Part shown: in pieces, positions 1-8,627 of the stretch | Position numbering within the stretch: the first letter of the stretch is position 1 | Layout: each line of letters starts with the position of its first letter | Source: Chryseobacterium sp. ZHDP1 | GTDB lineage: Bacteria; Bacteroidota; Bacteroidia; Flavobacteriales; Weeksellaceae | Assembly (NCBI RefSeq): GCF_018603435.1 | Contig: NZ_CP075682.1 | Coordinates: 4,216,001-4,280,000, forward strand | Direction of reading: 5' to 3' | DNA length: 64,000 nt | Translations under genes and position numbers: made by a program | The notes under the pieces: model-generated | Told to the model about the DNA's origin: nothing | Databases searched by the model: none | What the model saw: only the letters and a program-made list of their open reading frames with translations

Positions 1-641
1 TGAAAATTATTTTGAGGATGCAATTCTGTTTTTTTTAATTTCTCAATTTCATCAAGCATCTTTTTGTTCCAGCCTTTACCATTTCGTTTTTCGAGATAAG
101 GCGTTACAATTTCCTCGTATTTATTACGACCTTCATTTTCAATATAATCTACGGTACAGCCTGTATTTTTCAGATAAATCCCATAATGGCTTCTGATACT
201 GTCAATTTTACGATAAGTTTCCTCATCATACATAAAAATAGGCAATCCATAGCTTTTAAAGACAATACTGTCATTTTTAATATCTTCTTTTGCCTGTTGA
301 ATGTATTCATTCTCAATTTTCATAATTGCTTTTCGGGTATTAAAGAAAGTGTTTAAATTAAAATAACTTATCCATAAAAGCATTATTCCGCACAAAATGG
401 TAAAAGCCAGAAGAAATCTGTTTTTAGGACTTAAATTCTTAATTCTGACATGGCTTATTAACCACGAAATAAGAACAAAAAATGCCAGAATAAAAAGAAG
501 ATAATGAGGCTGACTTTCCGAAATAACCGTCCAGAAATCAAACTTTATCGGATAAAGAATAAGATAATTTCCTAAAGTATGAACAACGATAAGCAGGAAT
601 AAAACAGCTATAGCAATGCGAAGTAACTTTTTAGAAATCAT
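1..641 (-). CDS. Hypothetical multi-pass membrane protein, 3' end cut off by the window
   Basis: The reading frame is open from an ATG whose complement lies at 639-641 down to the left edge, about 213 codons, so the C-terminus is missing. The first ~100 residues carry three hydrophobic segments (roughly residues 5-25, 45-65 and 78-96). A hydrophilic region follows, rich in Lys, Glu and Tyr, with a single Cys in a Lys-Asn-Thr-Gly-Cys context. The fold is therefore a membrane anchor plus a soluble domain of unknown role. It starts 9 bases after the stop of the 217-residue gene upstream and is probably co-transcribed with it. I recognise no family. Confidence 0.7.
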   Translation of the reverse strand, partial: MISKKLLRIAIAVLFLLIVVHTLGNYLILYPIKFDFWTVISESQPHYLLFILAFFVLISWLISHVRIKNLSPKNRFLLAFTILCGIMLLWISYFNLNTFFNTRKAIMKIENEYIQQAKEDIKNDSIVFKSYGLPIFMYDEETYRKIDSIRSHYGIYLKNTGCTVDYIENEGRNKYEEIVTPYLEKRNGKGWNKKMLDEIEKLKKTELHPQNNF

Positions 642-650
642 CTTATTAAG

Positions 651-1304
651 TTATGATAAAGCAAACGTAAGAAAAGCGGTAAACATAATTCCGCTGATCA
701 GCAAGATAAAAATAGCTGATTTTTTTATATCGTCCAATGTTCTGCCTTCTTTTAAAATCAGTTTTCGGAAATCTCCTGAAATTAAGGTGAGTAAAGCTGT
801 AGTAAAAAGTAATCCCAATGCTGTACAGACTCCCGTACCAAAAGGTTTTCCCTCTTTATTCCCCCAAAAAAACGGAATAAAATCATACAAAAAAAGCGGA
901 TACCAAATTATTGTAAAAATGATTTTCACAAAAGGCTTTAATGGAAATCCGCCCTGTTTCTGCTGTTGGACGATCGTTAAATCTTTTTCGGAGTGAAGAT
1001 TAGTCTTCTCTAAAAATCCGGTCTTTTTAATTTCGCTGATTACAAATTCAGGATCTGTCATTGTCCAGAACACAACGTGCTGATTATAGTTTTCAACTCT
1101 GTGCAGAATTTTGATGCCTTTTCCGATGATAGGAACCAAAGAATAGGGTTTTATCGAAATAATATCCTGGGGCTGAAAGATAAGATTTCCGACTAGTGAA
1201 GCATTTATTTTCAGGGTATTTTCGTCTACGTATAAATTTGCGAAAGGGTAGGTTGCATTGGCTCTGCCGATTCTGGCGCCGCCTGTAAGGGTGAATGTTT
1301 TCAT
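651..1304 (-). CDS. Hypothetical membrane protein with PH-like N-terminal domain
   Basis: 217 residues. The first ~90 residues look like a small beta-rich, pleckstrin-homology-like domain: alternating hydrophobic strands, a Gly-Gly-Ala-Arg-Ile-Gly-Arg start and a late Trp-Thr motif, with no catalytic signature. After a charged linker (about residues 95-115) come at least three hydrophobic segments (about 125-145, 155-178, 195-215), so the protein sits in the inner membrane. The gene begins 5 bases after the PP2C-like gene ends, which argues for one transcript. Bacterial PH-like domains are common in small membrane proteins of unknown role; assigning one here is inference from the strand pattern. 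Confidence 0.65.
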   Translation of the reverse strand: MKTFTLTGGARIGRANATYPFANLYVDENTLKINASLVGNLIFQPQDIISIKPYSLVPIIGKGIKILHRVENYNQHVVFWTMTDPEFVISEIKKTGFLEKTNLHSEKDLTIVQQQKQGGFPLKPFVKIIFTIIWYPLFLYDFIPFFWGNKEGKPFGTGVCTALGLLFTTALLTLISGDFRKLILKEGRTLDDIKKSAIFILLISGIMFTAFLTFALS

Positions 1305-1309
1305 TTGTG

Positions 1310-2044
1310 TTATTTTATAATTCTTATGATGGCTAGATCATCACTCGGTTTCATTCCGTAATGATGTTCAAGCTTTTTTAATTTCAGAGAAAGCATTTCT
1401 TCAGATTCAACATTGTTTTTATCATAGAGAAGATAGTCTGCCGGATTGATTTTTTCGCCGTGATCTGTCTTTTTGATAGGGATGAAAGATGAAATTCCGT
1501 CTGTAGCAATAGAAATATCTTCAAGCTTACTGAATCGTATTTTCTGTGTCTGATTGAAGTAAAATTCTTCAAAATTTTTCTTTAAATGATACGCCAGATA
1601 ATCCGGTTTGTTGTCTCTTTCAAATTCTGTTGTTTTTCCATTGATACACACTAAACCGTCTCCGATACATATGATAATTCCTTCGTCTTTTTTGGTGTCG
1701 TAAAGAAGAATAATCAATGTTGTAAGAAGTTCTTTTTCATCAAGCAGTAAATGATTTTTCACGGTTGAAATTTCTTTGAAGAGCTCTTTTAAAACAGCTT
1801 TTAAATCTTCTTCAGGATCAGAATTTTTCTCTGTTTCGTATAATTCTTTATAACCTTTTTCAATGCATATTTTACGCAGGATCTTCCCAAATAGTGCGGA
1901 AGCAAACTGACTTTCCATAGCAGTTGAACATCCATCCATTATAGCACAAAGAATCTTATCGCTTCCTATTTTCTTTGTGATGAGAAAATCTTCGCAATGA
2001 TTAATGTGGTAATCGCCAATCTGAAGAACAGAATAAATGTTCAT
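1310..2044 (-). CDS. PP2C-family protein phosphatase-like protein
   Basis: 244 residues with the spaced acidic motifs of metal-dependent PP2C phosphatases. These are Met-Asp-Gly near residue 38, Ile-Gly-Asp-Gly near 128, Ala-Thr-Asp-Gly-Ile-Ser near 180, and Ser-Asp-Asp-Leu-Ala near the C-terminus. The Asp residues would hold the two metals that activate water for Ser/Thr phosphate hydrolysis. The family (PF13672-like, short bacterial PP2C) often works with a Hanks-type kinase, but none is visible here. No signal peptide is seen, so it is cytoplasmic. Substrate unknown. It sits in a row of small genes with an Imm22-like gene 36 bases upstream. Confidence 0.8.
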   Translation of the reverse strand: MNIYSVLQIGDYHINHCEDFLITKKIGSDKILCAIMDGCSTAMESQFASALFGKILRKICIEKGYKELYETEKNSDPEEDLKAVLKELFKEISTVKNHLLLDEKELLTTLIILLYDTKKDEGIIICIGDGLVCINGKTTEFERDNKPDYLAYHLKKNFEEFYFNQTQKIRFSKLEDISIATDGISSFIPIKKTDHGEKINPADYLLYDKNNVESEEMLSLKLKKLEHHYGMKPSDDLAIIRIIK

Positions 2045-2080
2045 TAATAATTTGAAAAAGGTTATAAGTTTTTAAATATT

Positions 2081-2476
2081 TTACGCAGAATATTCAATTC
2101 CTCCGATGTAAACCAGAGAGAAAAAATCTGTTTCCACGGAAGTGGGTTTCGGAATCTGTTTATTCAGGAAAATAATGGAATTAATATCAAAATCAAGATT
2201 CAGTTCGTTGAGCCTGTTGATTAAAATCGGAAGCCACTGTTCTGCAAAAGAATAATCTGCAAATTTTTCGTAAATGGTTCTGTTTCCGTCTTCATAGCCG
2301 TATTCTACAAAATCGTGATCCAGCCAGATGGTGTCCTGAGATTCTGCAAATTTTGAAATATATTTTTCATCAGATTCTTCTTCCAGATAAAAATTTTCAT
2401 CTTCTTCCACAAATTCATAAAAATCTTCCTCGCTTTTGAAATTTCCTACCCAAAAGTCTAATGTGTCTGTAGTCAT
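2081..2476 (-). CDS. Immunity 22 (Imm22) family protein
   Basis: 131 residues, strongly acidic. The N-terminus reads Phe-Trp-Val-Gly-Asn-Phe-Lys-Ser-Glu-Glu-Asp-Phe, followed by an acidic stretch and a Trp-Leu-Asp-His-Asp-Phe-Val-Glu-Tyr motif. This is the pattern of the Imm22 family, small immunity proteins predicted to neutralise polymorphic secreted toxins. The usual partner would be a toxin C-terminal domain encoded next to it. None is visible, so this is an orphan immunity gene or one with an unrelated role. The family call comes from recalled motif similarity. Confidence 0.7.
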   Translation of the reverse strand: MTTDTLDFWVGNFKSEEDFYEFVEEDENFYLEEESDEKYISKFAESQDTIWLDHDFVEYGYEDGNRTIYEKFADYSFAEQWLPILINRLNELNLDFDINSIIFLNKQIPKPTSVETDFFSLVYIGGIEYSA

Positions 2477-2534
2477 TTGCTTTTCTAATTTTAAACGTAA
2501 TAAAGGTCAAAGGTAGAATAATATTTGCGAATTT

Positions 2535-3254
2535 TTAAAACAGATATTTAAGTATTTCGTTGGCAATGGCAGAATCTTTTTTGGAAATTTGGGTGCAACG
2601 TGTCTGAAATTCATCACGCGAAATTTCTTTTTCAGAGTATAAATAGTTTTCGAACCATACTTTTCCTTTCAATTTCACAAACTTTTTATCAAGAGCCGGA
2701 ACAATCATGTAACGATGTTCTGAATGACAGTTCAAGCAGTTATTTTCATAGAAAACAATTCCGGGAGGAGAATTTTTAGTCTTAAAATTTTCTCTTTCGA
2801 TAATTAATGGTTTCTTTCGGGCAGAATTGTTCACCTTTAATGTTTTAAAAATATTCAAAACCTGCTGAATATCTCCATTTTTATTTCTCATATATAAACC
2901 CTGTGCAGAATCTGTCTTTGGAATATAAACCGAAGCAAAACCTCCATAATTATTTCGTGAAGTTTCAAAAACAGCTTCTGTACCGTCAATTGGAATTTGC
3001 ATGAAAATATGATCTTTCAAAGGTTCTTCGTATATCTTCGGATTATAAGATCCGTATTCTATCCAGATGGTATCTTCGTCTTTTGAAAGGTAAGCAAAAT
3101 AAGAATCGATACCTTGTAATTGGGTAAGTTTCCAGTCAGAGGAATATTCAAAACTTATTTTACCAACATTGAATTTCTCAGTAAAAACAGGTTCTTTTTT
3201 AGTACAGAACGTAAGCGTTAAAAGTATGGGAATAAATAAAAGGCGAGTAGTCAT
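2535..3254 (-). CDS. Lipoprotein with a C-terminal cytochrome c-like haem motif
   Basis: 239 residues from the chosen ATG at 3254. A start 5 codons earlier (3269) overlaps the upstream gene by 8 bases and is also possible. The N-terminus is a lipoprotein signal peptide ending in the lipobox Leu-Thr-Phe-Cys. The middle (about 30-145) resembles a beta-rich PsbP/DUF1795-like domain. Near residue 175 is Cys-Leu-Asn-Cys-His, the CXXCH covalent haem c site, followed by Tyr-Met-Ile-Val-Pro, where the Met could be the distal ligand. The protein is probably a periplasm-facing haem lipoprotein; its electron-transfer partner is unknown. Confidence 0.72.
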   Translation of the reverse strand: MTTRLLFIPILLTLTFCTKKEPVFTEKFNVGKISFEYSSDWKLTQLQGIDSYFAYLSKDEDTIWIEYGSYNPKIYEEPLKDHIFMQIPIDGTEAVFETSRNNYGGFASVYIPKTDSAQGLYMRNKNGDIQQVLNIFKTLKVNNSARKKPLIIERENFKTKNSPPGIVFYENNCLNCHSEHRYMIVPALDKKFVKLKGKVWFENYLYSEKEISRDEFQTRCTQISKKDSAIANEILKYLF

Positions 3255-3261
3255 TTGTTCT

Positions 3262-3663
3262 TTAAACATAATCCAAAGTTAAAATCATCATTATCAACGT
3301 CATTAAAAAGTAATATAACATCGTCGAACTGAGAAATAAAATACCAAATATAACATTGAAAGTAAAATAGCCACGAATAATCGGAATGTTTTCCAAGAGG
3401 CTGTTGATCCCGAAAAGCATTAAAAAATATCCGGGAACAGCAAAGTTAATCAGCACCAAAAACAAGGAGTTTTCCAGGCCTTTATATTCAAAAAAGTCGG
3501 GAGTAATGATAATGACGTAAAAACTTGCCAGAATGGTAATCATGAAAAGTATCGTTAAATATATTTTCAGCTTCAGCTGCTTATTTTCCCTCCTGAAAAA
3601 GAGGAAATAATGGAAATTTGAAATTCCCAGTAAAGCGGTGAAAAAGATTAAAGTTTCCGGCAT
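3262..3663 (-). CDS. Hypothetical four-helix membrane protein
   Basis: 133 residues, almost entirely hydrophobic, with four likely transmembrane helices (about 1-18, 32-52, 66-88 and 100-130) and short basic loops such as Arg-Arg-Glu-Asn-Lys. No motif points to a function. Its 3' end overlaps or abuts the start of the haem lipoprotein gene, so the two are translationally close and may form a membrane-lipoprotein pair. Unrecognised family. Confidence 0.6.
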   Translation of the reverse strand: MPETLIFFTALLGISNFHYFLFFRRENKQLKLKIYLTILFMITILASFYVIIITPDFFEYKGLENSLFLVLINFAVPGYFLMLFGINSLLENIPIIRGYFTFNVIFGILFLSSTMLYYFLMTLIMMILTLDYV

Positions 3664-3671
3664 AATATATT

Positions 3672-4340
3672 TTAATCATCAATTCCGTAAATGAATATTT
3701 TATCAATTTCAGGCATGTTCAAATTTTCTTTTTTATTAATTCTGATGAGCTGCTCAGCAAAATGTTCAAGTTCTTTTTTTACATTTTCAATTGCTGTTCT
3801 TAATGATTCTTTATCTACTTCAATTTGATCTTCCGAAACCGGATAAGCATAACTTTCTTGGGGCATCGAATGTAAAAAATCGAAAATGATCTTATGTTCC
3901 TGTATTTTAACTTTCGGAGAGGGATGTCCTGTATAAAAACAATGATTCCCTTCGTCGGAAACAAGATCTTCCCATTCAGTAATGTGTTTAAGCCTTCCGC
4001 AACATTGTGGAAAATGGGTGTCAACATCATTAATCTTTAAAATGTAACCGCCATCCATGGAACACACCAAGTCATCAATTCCGCGATTTTCTTCAGTCTG
4101 CTGTATTTCAATTTCTCTGTAAATGATTTTCAACAGATCTGCATCAGAAATTTCACTTATTCTGTAAAAAGAAGAACTTTTAAAATAAGCTTTGAAACTT
4201 TCGGAAAAACCAGTCTTTAGATTTGCGGAAATATTATAATTTTCCCACTCATCCGGAAATTCTAAAGACGAACCGGAAGGCATTTCCAGATCCTCATCGT
4301 AATTTGAAACTTCTATAACAGGTATAAGTTCTATTTTCAT
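3672..4340 (-). CDS. Hypothetical cytoplasmic protein
   Basis: 222 residues, soluble and acidic, no signal peptide or membrane segment. It has a Cys-Cys pair (His-Phe-Pro-Gln-Cys-Cys-Gly-Arg) near residue 110 followed by Trp-Glu-Asp-Leu, and a C-terminal helical part with Lys-Lys-Glu-Leu-Glu repeats. Similar proteins occur singly in Flavobacteria as uncharacterised genes, sometimes near polymorphic toxin loci, but I cannot assign a domain. The start codon is 8 bases after the next gene on this strand and the stop is 1 base from the gene at 4342, so the spacing is operon-like. Confidence 0.6.
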   Translation of the reverse strand: MKIELIPVIEVSNYDEDLEMPSGSSLEFPDEWENYNISANLKTGFSESFKAYFKSSSFYRISEISDADLLKIIYREIEIQQTEENRGIDDLVCSMDGGYILKINDVDTHFPQCCGRLKHITEWEDLVSDEGNHCFYTGHPSPKVKIQEHKIIFDFLHSMPQESYAYPVSEDQIEVDKESLRTAIENVKKELEHFAEQLIRINKKENLNMPEIDKIFIYGIDD

Positions 4341-4341
4341 G

Positions 4342-4836
4342 TTAATAAAATCTGCGGCTTTTGCCTTCTAATGTTTTTTCTAAAATGGAAAGCTGTTCTG
4401 GATTAAGATTTTTCAAAGTTATTTTTTTCGATCCGAGTATGTGGTCGGGATAATAGACCAATACGGCATTCTTCTCATCAATTTTATATTCTCTTAAAAG
4501 AATAGGATGTCGTGTATTTTTTCTGTTTTTATTTGAAAATAAAAGATTGATAACCTGTAAAGGGATGAAGCTGAAACTTAAAGCGAACAGAAAGATAGAA
4601 TTTTCATTGATGAAAAGAGTAAAAGTACATAATTCCAATCTGTTCTTATTTCCGCTGTCCGTAAATATTGTACCGTTTATATTTTTTATTTCAATAGAAT
4701 CTGAATTTTTACAGGTTGTAAGAACTTTCTTTTTTTCAATAAAATAGTAAATGGTTTTTCCGATAGCAAATAAGCAAAATCCGATTACAAAAACCAGAAA
4801 AAAAATATTATTCATTTTAAAAGAAATTACAATCAC
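4342..4836 (-). CDS. Hypothetical membrane protein
   Basis: 164 residues with a hydrophobic segment near residues 10-32, a second one near 80-100, and soluble beta-rich parts between and after them. Two starts are possible: 4836, which overlaps the zeta-like gene stop by 4 bases as in translational coupling, or a Met 7 codons later. No recognised motif. The overlap with the kinase gene suggests that both are made from one message. Confidence 0.55.
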   Translation of the reverse strand: MIVISFKMNNIFFLVFVIGFCLFAIGKTIYYFIEKKKVLTTCKNSDSIEIKNINGTIFTDSGNKNRLELCTFTLFINENSIFLFALSFSFIPLQVINLLFSNKNRKNTRHPILLREYKIDEKNAVLVYYPDHILGSKKITLKNLNPEQLSILEKTLEGKSRRFY

Positions 4837-5471
4837 TCAAAACTTTTATTTTCGGTTAATAGCGAAATATTGGGAAGATATTCTGTAAACCAATCAGGTA
4901 ATTGTGATGAACTGATACATGATGAAATATTTCCGTTTTCAATTTTAGCTAAAGGGATGTGTTCAATTCCGGAGGTATCGTAAATCTCAACAGAATCGAA
5001 AATTTTAAAGTAAATATCAAGTTTCTCTAAATTACCATAAAAATTGGTAGCCAATGTGAAAGGATCAACATGATGTCCTCCTTCTTTTGTTCTGTAAAGT
5101 ACCCTCAGCTCAGATAAATCGGTGTTGGTAAGTCCAAAAAAAATTAAATGGATTTTATAGCCTGCATTTTTAAACTTTTGTGGGATCGACCATGTTTCGT
5201 GATTGGTAAAATGCCCCTCATAAGCAAAATCTAAGCTGTTGCCTAAAGATGTTTCTACGAGCTTATCAAAAGTATCTTCAACAATTTTCGCAGCTAATTT
5301 TGTACATTCTTTTGATGATCGGATTCCTTTTTTCCAAAATTCACTTTTCTTCACCATTAATAATTTGTCACCGTCAAAAATAGAATCACTTAGAGCGGCA
5401 GGAACATAATGAGGACCGAGTGATGATTTTCCTGCTCCGTTAGAGCCTGTTATAATATATAATTCAGGCAT
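4833..5471 (-). CDS. Zeta-toxin-like P-loop kinase
   Basis: 212 residues. The N-terminus carries a Walker A motif, Gly-Ser-Asn-Gly-Ala-Gly-Lys-Ser (about residues 8-15), then Phe-Asp-Gly-Asp near 33-36 and a Glu-Gly-His-Phe motif near 85. An Arg-rich Val-Leu-Tyr-Arg-Thr-Lys-Glu-Gly-Gly-His segment lies near 125-135. This layout matches the zeta/UNAG kinase group of P-loop NTPases, where the toxic members phosphorylate UDP-N-acetylglucosamine; many chromosomal relatives are of unknown activity. It overlaps by one base with the 81-residue gene upstream, the usual position of an antitoxin. That the pair is a true toxin-antitoxin module is inference. Confidence 0.7.
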   Translation of the reverse strand: MPELYIITGSNGAGKSSLGPHYVPAALSDSIFDGDKLLMVKKSEFWKKGIRSSKECTKLAAKIVEDTFDKLVETSLGNSLDFAYEGHFTNHETWSIPQKFKNAGYKIHLIFFGLTNTDLSELRVLYRTKEGGHHVDPFTLATNFYGNLEKLDIYFKIFDSVEIYDTSGIEHIPLAKIENGNISSCISSSQLPDWFTEYLPNISLLTENKSFE

Positions 5472-5716
5472 TAAAAATCTGAAAAATTTAATCTTTTTCG
5501 TAAATGATGAGCTTCGGATTTAGTTAATTCCCGAATAACAGAAAAATCTTTTTTATTCTCCTGAATAACAACAAGCTTTATACTTCCATCGGGATATTCC
5601 AAATAGCATTCATTTGGATTAACCTCTTTTGTATTAATCATAAAAGGCTGTCCGTTATGCAATTTTTGATTGCGAAGCTGTCGCACAATATTAGGAAATA
5701 TCTTTGTTGATTTCAT
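5471..5716 (-). CDS. Small protein paired with the zeta-like kinase, candidate antitoxin
   Basis: 81 residues from the ATG at 5714-5716. A longer frame to 5755 would overlap the histidine kinase gene and has no good start. The protein is basic at the N-terminus, has a central beta-like segment (Tyr-Pro-Asp-Gly-Ser-Ile-Lys-Leu) and ends in a helix with His-His-Leu-Arg-Lys-Arg. It does not look like a known epsilon antitoxin. Its stop overlaps the kinase start, so the genes are coupled. The antitoxin role is suggested only by position. Confidence 0.6.
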   Translation of the reverse strand: MKSTKIFPNIVRQLRNQKLHNGQPFMINTKEVNPNECYLEYPDGSIKLVVIQENKKDFSVIRELTKSEAHHLRKRLNFSDF

Positions 5717-5735
5717 AATCAAATATACAAAAAAA

Positions 5736-7451
5736 TTAAACCATCGGCAACACAAAATAAAAAGTACTTCCCTGATTTAAAGAACTTTTAACTCCGATTT
5801 CTCCGTTTTGTTTCTCAATGAAATTTTTAGAAATTGCAAGTCCTAAACCGGTTCCGTTCTGATGTTCTCCCGGAACCTGAAAATAGCGGTCGAAAATCTG
5901 TCGCTGGTATTTCTCTTCAATCCCTTTTCCGGTATCGGTAATGCTGAATTTAATTCCCGAATGTTCTTTTTCAACCAAAATCAGGATATTTTCGTCCTGA
6001 AAAGAATGTTTAATCGCATTGCTCAGGAAATTATTCATGACCCATACTGTTTTATCAAAATCAGCCAAAACAAAGTCCTTTTCATCCGTCAGAAACTGCG
6101 TCTGTATCGAAATGTTTTTCTGTTCTGCCAGTTTTTCCACATTTTTTACAGCAGTCTGTACCATTTCTTTTGGAGCGCAGCTTTCGATATTCAGGCGGAT
6201 ATTTCCGGTTTCCACCTGGGATAAATTCAGCAGTTCTCCCGTAATATCAAGCAGTCTTTGTCCGTCTTCATTAATGCTTTTTAATAACTCTTTCTGCTGA
6301 TCATTCAGTTCCCCGAATTTTTGATTTTCCAAAAGCTGAACGCCCATTTTTATGGCAGAAATAGGAGTTTTTAATTCATGGGAAATAGTTGCAATAAAGT
6401 TGGTTTTTGCAAAATCCAGTTCTTTGAAAGGAGTTATGTTTCTCAGCAGAATAACCTTTCCGATATATTTTTTTTCCTTTTCTCCCGTTTTTGTAATATT
6501 GATCGGGATTACATCCTGCTCAAAATAATTTTCTTTATTATCGGTTACAATTTTAATAGGATCTTTCTGCGGATGATTGATGTTTTTCAGAAGTTCCCTT
6601 ATGAGATCATTGTTTACAGCCACTTCATGAACCGTTTTCCCGATAATTTCATCTTTATTGAGATTCGTGATTTTAAGAGCCTCATCATTAATCATATAAA
6701 TAAAATGATTTTCGTCCAGACCGATTACAGCATCGTGCATATTATTCACCAGTGTTTCAATCCGTTTTTTATCCATAAGCTGTTCAGACAAAGTACTGCT
6801 TTCATATTCCTGAAGTTTTTCTGCCATGATGTTGAAAGAATTGGCAAGATCGTTAAATTCTTCACTTCCCCTGAAATGAACCCTTTCGTTATAATTTTTA
6901 TTCGCGATCTGACGGATGCTGAACGTAAGCTGACTGATGGGTTCTGCAATCGTCTGAGGAAGATTGAAAACAAGCGTGATCGCAATTAAAAAACAGATGG
7001 TTCCGAGACAGGCGATCCAGAACGTTGCATTTTCTGCCGTAATGATGGCAATATCGCTTTTTCGCTCAATTCCTTTCATATTGAGAGACATAATTTTCAC
7101 CAGATCTTCACGGATGAGTTTTTCCTTTTCCGGCGAAGGATCATTGATGTAGCTGTTGAAATGAAGATTAAGATTCTGGGTAGCTTCCTTCTCTCCGAAT
7201 TCCGTTAAATTTCTTTCCTGAAGAAGATTATTTTTCTTAAAATCTTTAATGGCAACGGCGCTGTCGGTTTTCATTTTATCCAGAGCAAGAAGCATATTCT
7301 GAGAAAATTCCAGACTGTTGTAATTGGCGATAAGAATTTTTTCCGTATCAGATTTCAGTTTATTGATGTAAAAAGACCCGATAACCGATAGCAAAACAAT
7401 CAGCACAAATAAAAGACCTACTCCGAGGGTGAGTTTCGTTTTTAGTTTCAT
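5736..7451 (-). CDS. HAMP-PAS sensor histidine kinase of the Kdp locus
   Basis: 571 residues. Transmembrane helices lie near 8-30 and 142-163 with a ~110-residue periplasmic helical sensor between them. HAMP follows (about 165-218), PAS (about 230-345), the HisKA dimerisation domain with phospho-acceptor His358 in Ser-His-Glu-Leu-Lys-Thr-Pro, and an HATPase domain with Asn, Gly-Lys-Gly and Gly-Thr-Gly-Leu-Gly-Leu boxes. It starts 6 bases after kdpD stops. The kdpD product here lacks a kinase domain, so the two proteins together probably replace the single KdpD kinase of E. coli. The likely phosphotransfer partner is the NtrC-type regulator at 15131-16456. Confidence 0.9.
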   Translation of the reverse strand: MKLKTKLTLGVGLLFVLIVLLSVIGSFYINKLKSDTEKILIANYNSLEFSQNMLLALDKMKTDSAVAIKDFKKNNLLQERNLTEFGEKEATQNLNLHFNSYINDPSPEKEKLIREDLVKIMSLNMKGIERKSDIAIITAENATFWIACLGTICFLIAITLVFNLPQTIAEPISQLTFSIRQIANKNYNERVHFRGSEEFNDLANSFNIMAEKLQEYESSTLSEQLMDKKRIETLVNNMHDAVIGLDENHFIYMINDEALKITNLNKDEIIGKTVHEVAVNNDLIRELLKNINHPQKDPIKIVTDNKENYFEQDVIPINITKTGEKEKKYIGKVILLRNITPFKELDFAKTNFIATISHELKTPISAIKMGVQLLENQKFGELNDQQKELLKSINEDGQRLLDITGELLNLSQVETGNIRLNIESCAPKEMVQTAVKNVEKLAEQKNISIQTQFLTDEKDFVLADFDKTVWVMNNFLSNAIKHSFQDENILILVEKEHSGIKFSITDTGKGIEEKYQRQIFDRYFQVPGEHQNGTGLGLAISKNFIEKQNGEIGVKSSLNQGSTFYFVLPMV

Positions 7452-7457
7452 TGCATT

Positions 7458-8570
7458 CTAAGATAAAATAATAATGTCGATCTGTCTTTCATTCAGTCGG
7501 TTCATTAAAGTGTAGATCCAGCTATAGCCGAAAATTCTCTGCAGAAGATGAGCGTGTGGTTTTCCGATGCATACGGTGGTGATGTTATGCGCAATCACGT
7601 AGTCCAGAATTCCTTTATGAATACTGCTTTCCTTCTGCCGGATCACCTTGGCTCCCAATTCCTGAGCTAAATTAAAATTATTAATCAGAAATCGCTGCTT
7701 GTTCAGTGCAATTTTTTCAGGATTCTCTGAAGGTTTCTGGATGTAAAGAACGGTCCACGGACTGTTGTAATAACTTGCCAGTCTTGCCGTTTTCCGGATG
7801 ATATTTTTGGCTATTTTCTCGTTGCTGCTGATGCACGCCAGAAATTTTATGGGTTTAAAATTTTCAGTTTTGATCTCCGTTTCTACCTTTCTTTCAACAT
7901 GGGTTGCCACTTCTTTTAAAGCCAGTTCCCGAAGCTGCAAAATATGTCCGCTCTGAAAAAAATTGCTTAAAGCCGTTTGGATTTTCTCTTTTTTGTAAAT
8001 TTTTCCTTCTTTCAGGCGCGTAAGAAGTTCGTCGGCGGTTAAATCGATGTTCACAACCTCATCTGCCAAAGCCAGAATTTTATCGGGAACCCGTTCCGAG
8101 ACTTCTATTCCGGTGATCTTTTTTACTTCTTCATTCAGGCTTTCAATATGCTGAATATTCATCGCACTGATGACGTTGATTCCATTATCCAGAATTTCCA
8201 GAACATCCTGCCATCTTTTTTTATTTTTGGAACCTTCAATGTTTGTGTGAGCCAGTTCGTCCACCAAAATAACTTCGGGATGCGTATTGATGATGGTCTG
8301 AAGATCCATTTCTTCCAGATTTTTACCTTTATAAAAAGAAGACCGTCTCGGTATTTCGGGAATTCCTTCTGTTAAAGCGACGGTTTCTTCCCTTCCGTGC
8401 GTTTCAATGTAGCCAATTTTTACGTCAATTCCGTTTCGCAAAAGAGTATGCGCTTCCTGAAGCATACGGAAGGTTTTTCCTACTCCTGCGCTCATTCCGA
8501 TGTAGATTTTAAATTTCCCTTTTCGGGATTTCTGGATGAGTTCTAAAAAATCTTTTGCTGAAGAAGACAT
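7458..8570 (-). CDS. kdpD: Short KdpD: K+-sensing N-terminal and USP domains only
   Basis: 370 residues, against ~890 in E. coli KdpD. The KdpD N-terminal domain (about 15-225) has the Walker A motif Gly-Met-Ser-Ala-Gly-Val-Gly-Lys-Thr at 25-33 and a Val-Asp-Glu-Leu-Ala-His-Thr-Asn Walker B-like motif near 105. A universal-stress-protein-like domain (about 240-368), thought to bind nucleotide, follows. The four-helix membrane part, GAF domain and kinase core are absent, and the protein ends cleanly with a stop codon. The kinase gene follows directly. This split form is a known arrangement in Bacteroidetes. It belongs to the kdp transcription unit. Confidence 0.92.
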   Translation of the reverse strand: MSSSAKDFLELIQKSRKGKFKIYIGMSAGVGKTFRMLQEAHTLLRNGIDVKIGYIETHGREETVALTEGIPEIPRRSSFYKGKNLEEMDLQTIINTHPEVILVDELAHTNIEGSKNKKRWQDVLEILDNGINVISAMNIQHIESLNEEVKKITGIEVSERVPDKILALADEVVNIDLTADELLTRLKEGKIYKKEKIQTALSNFFQSGHILQLRELALKEVATHVERKVETEIKTENFKPIKFLACISSNEKIAKNIIRKTARLASYYNSPWTVLYIQKPSENPEKIALNKQRFLINNFNLAQELGAKVIRQKESSIHKGILDYVIAHNITTVCIGKPHAHLLQRIFGYSWIYTLMNRLNERQIDIIILS

Positions 8571-8627
8571 GATTTTTATTGTTTTAATTTTATTTTAAAG
8601 GATTACCATAGTTATAAAAGTCATTAC

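Noticed and set aside
6378..6989. Long plus-strand open frame opposite the histidine kinase
   Set aside because: It lies entirely inside the kinase gene in antisense, has no domain features and no start context; the kinase frame has complete motifs.
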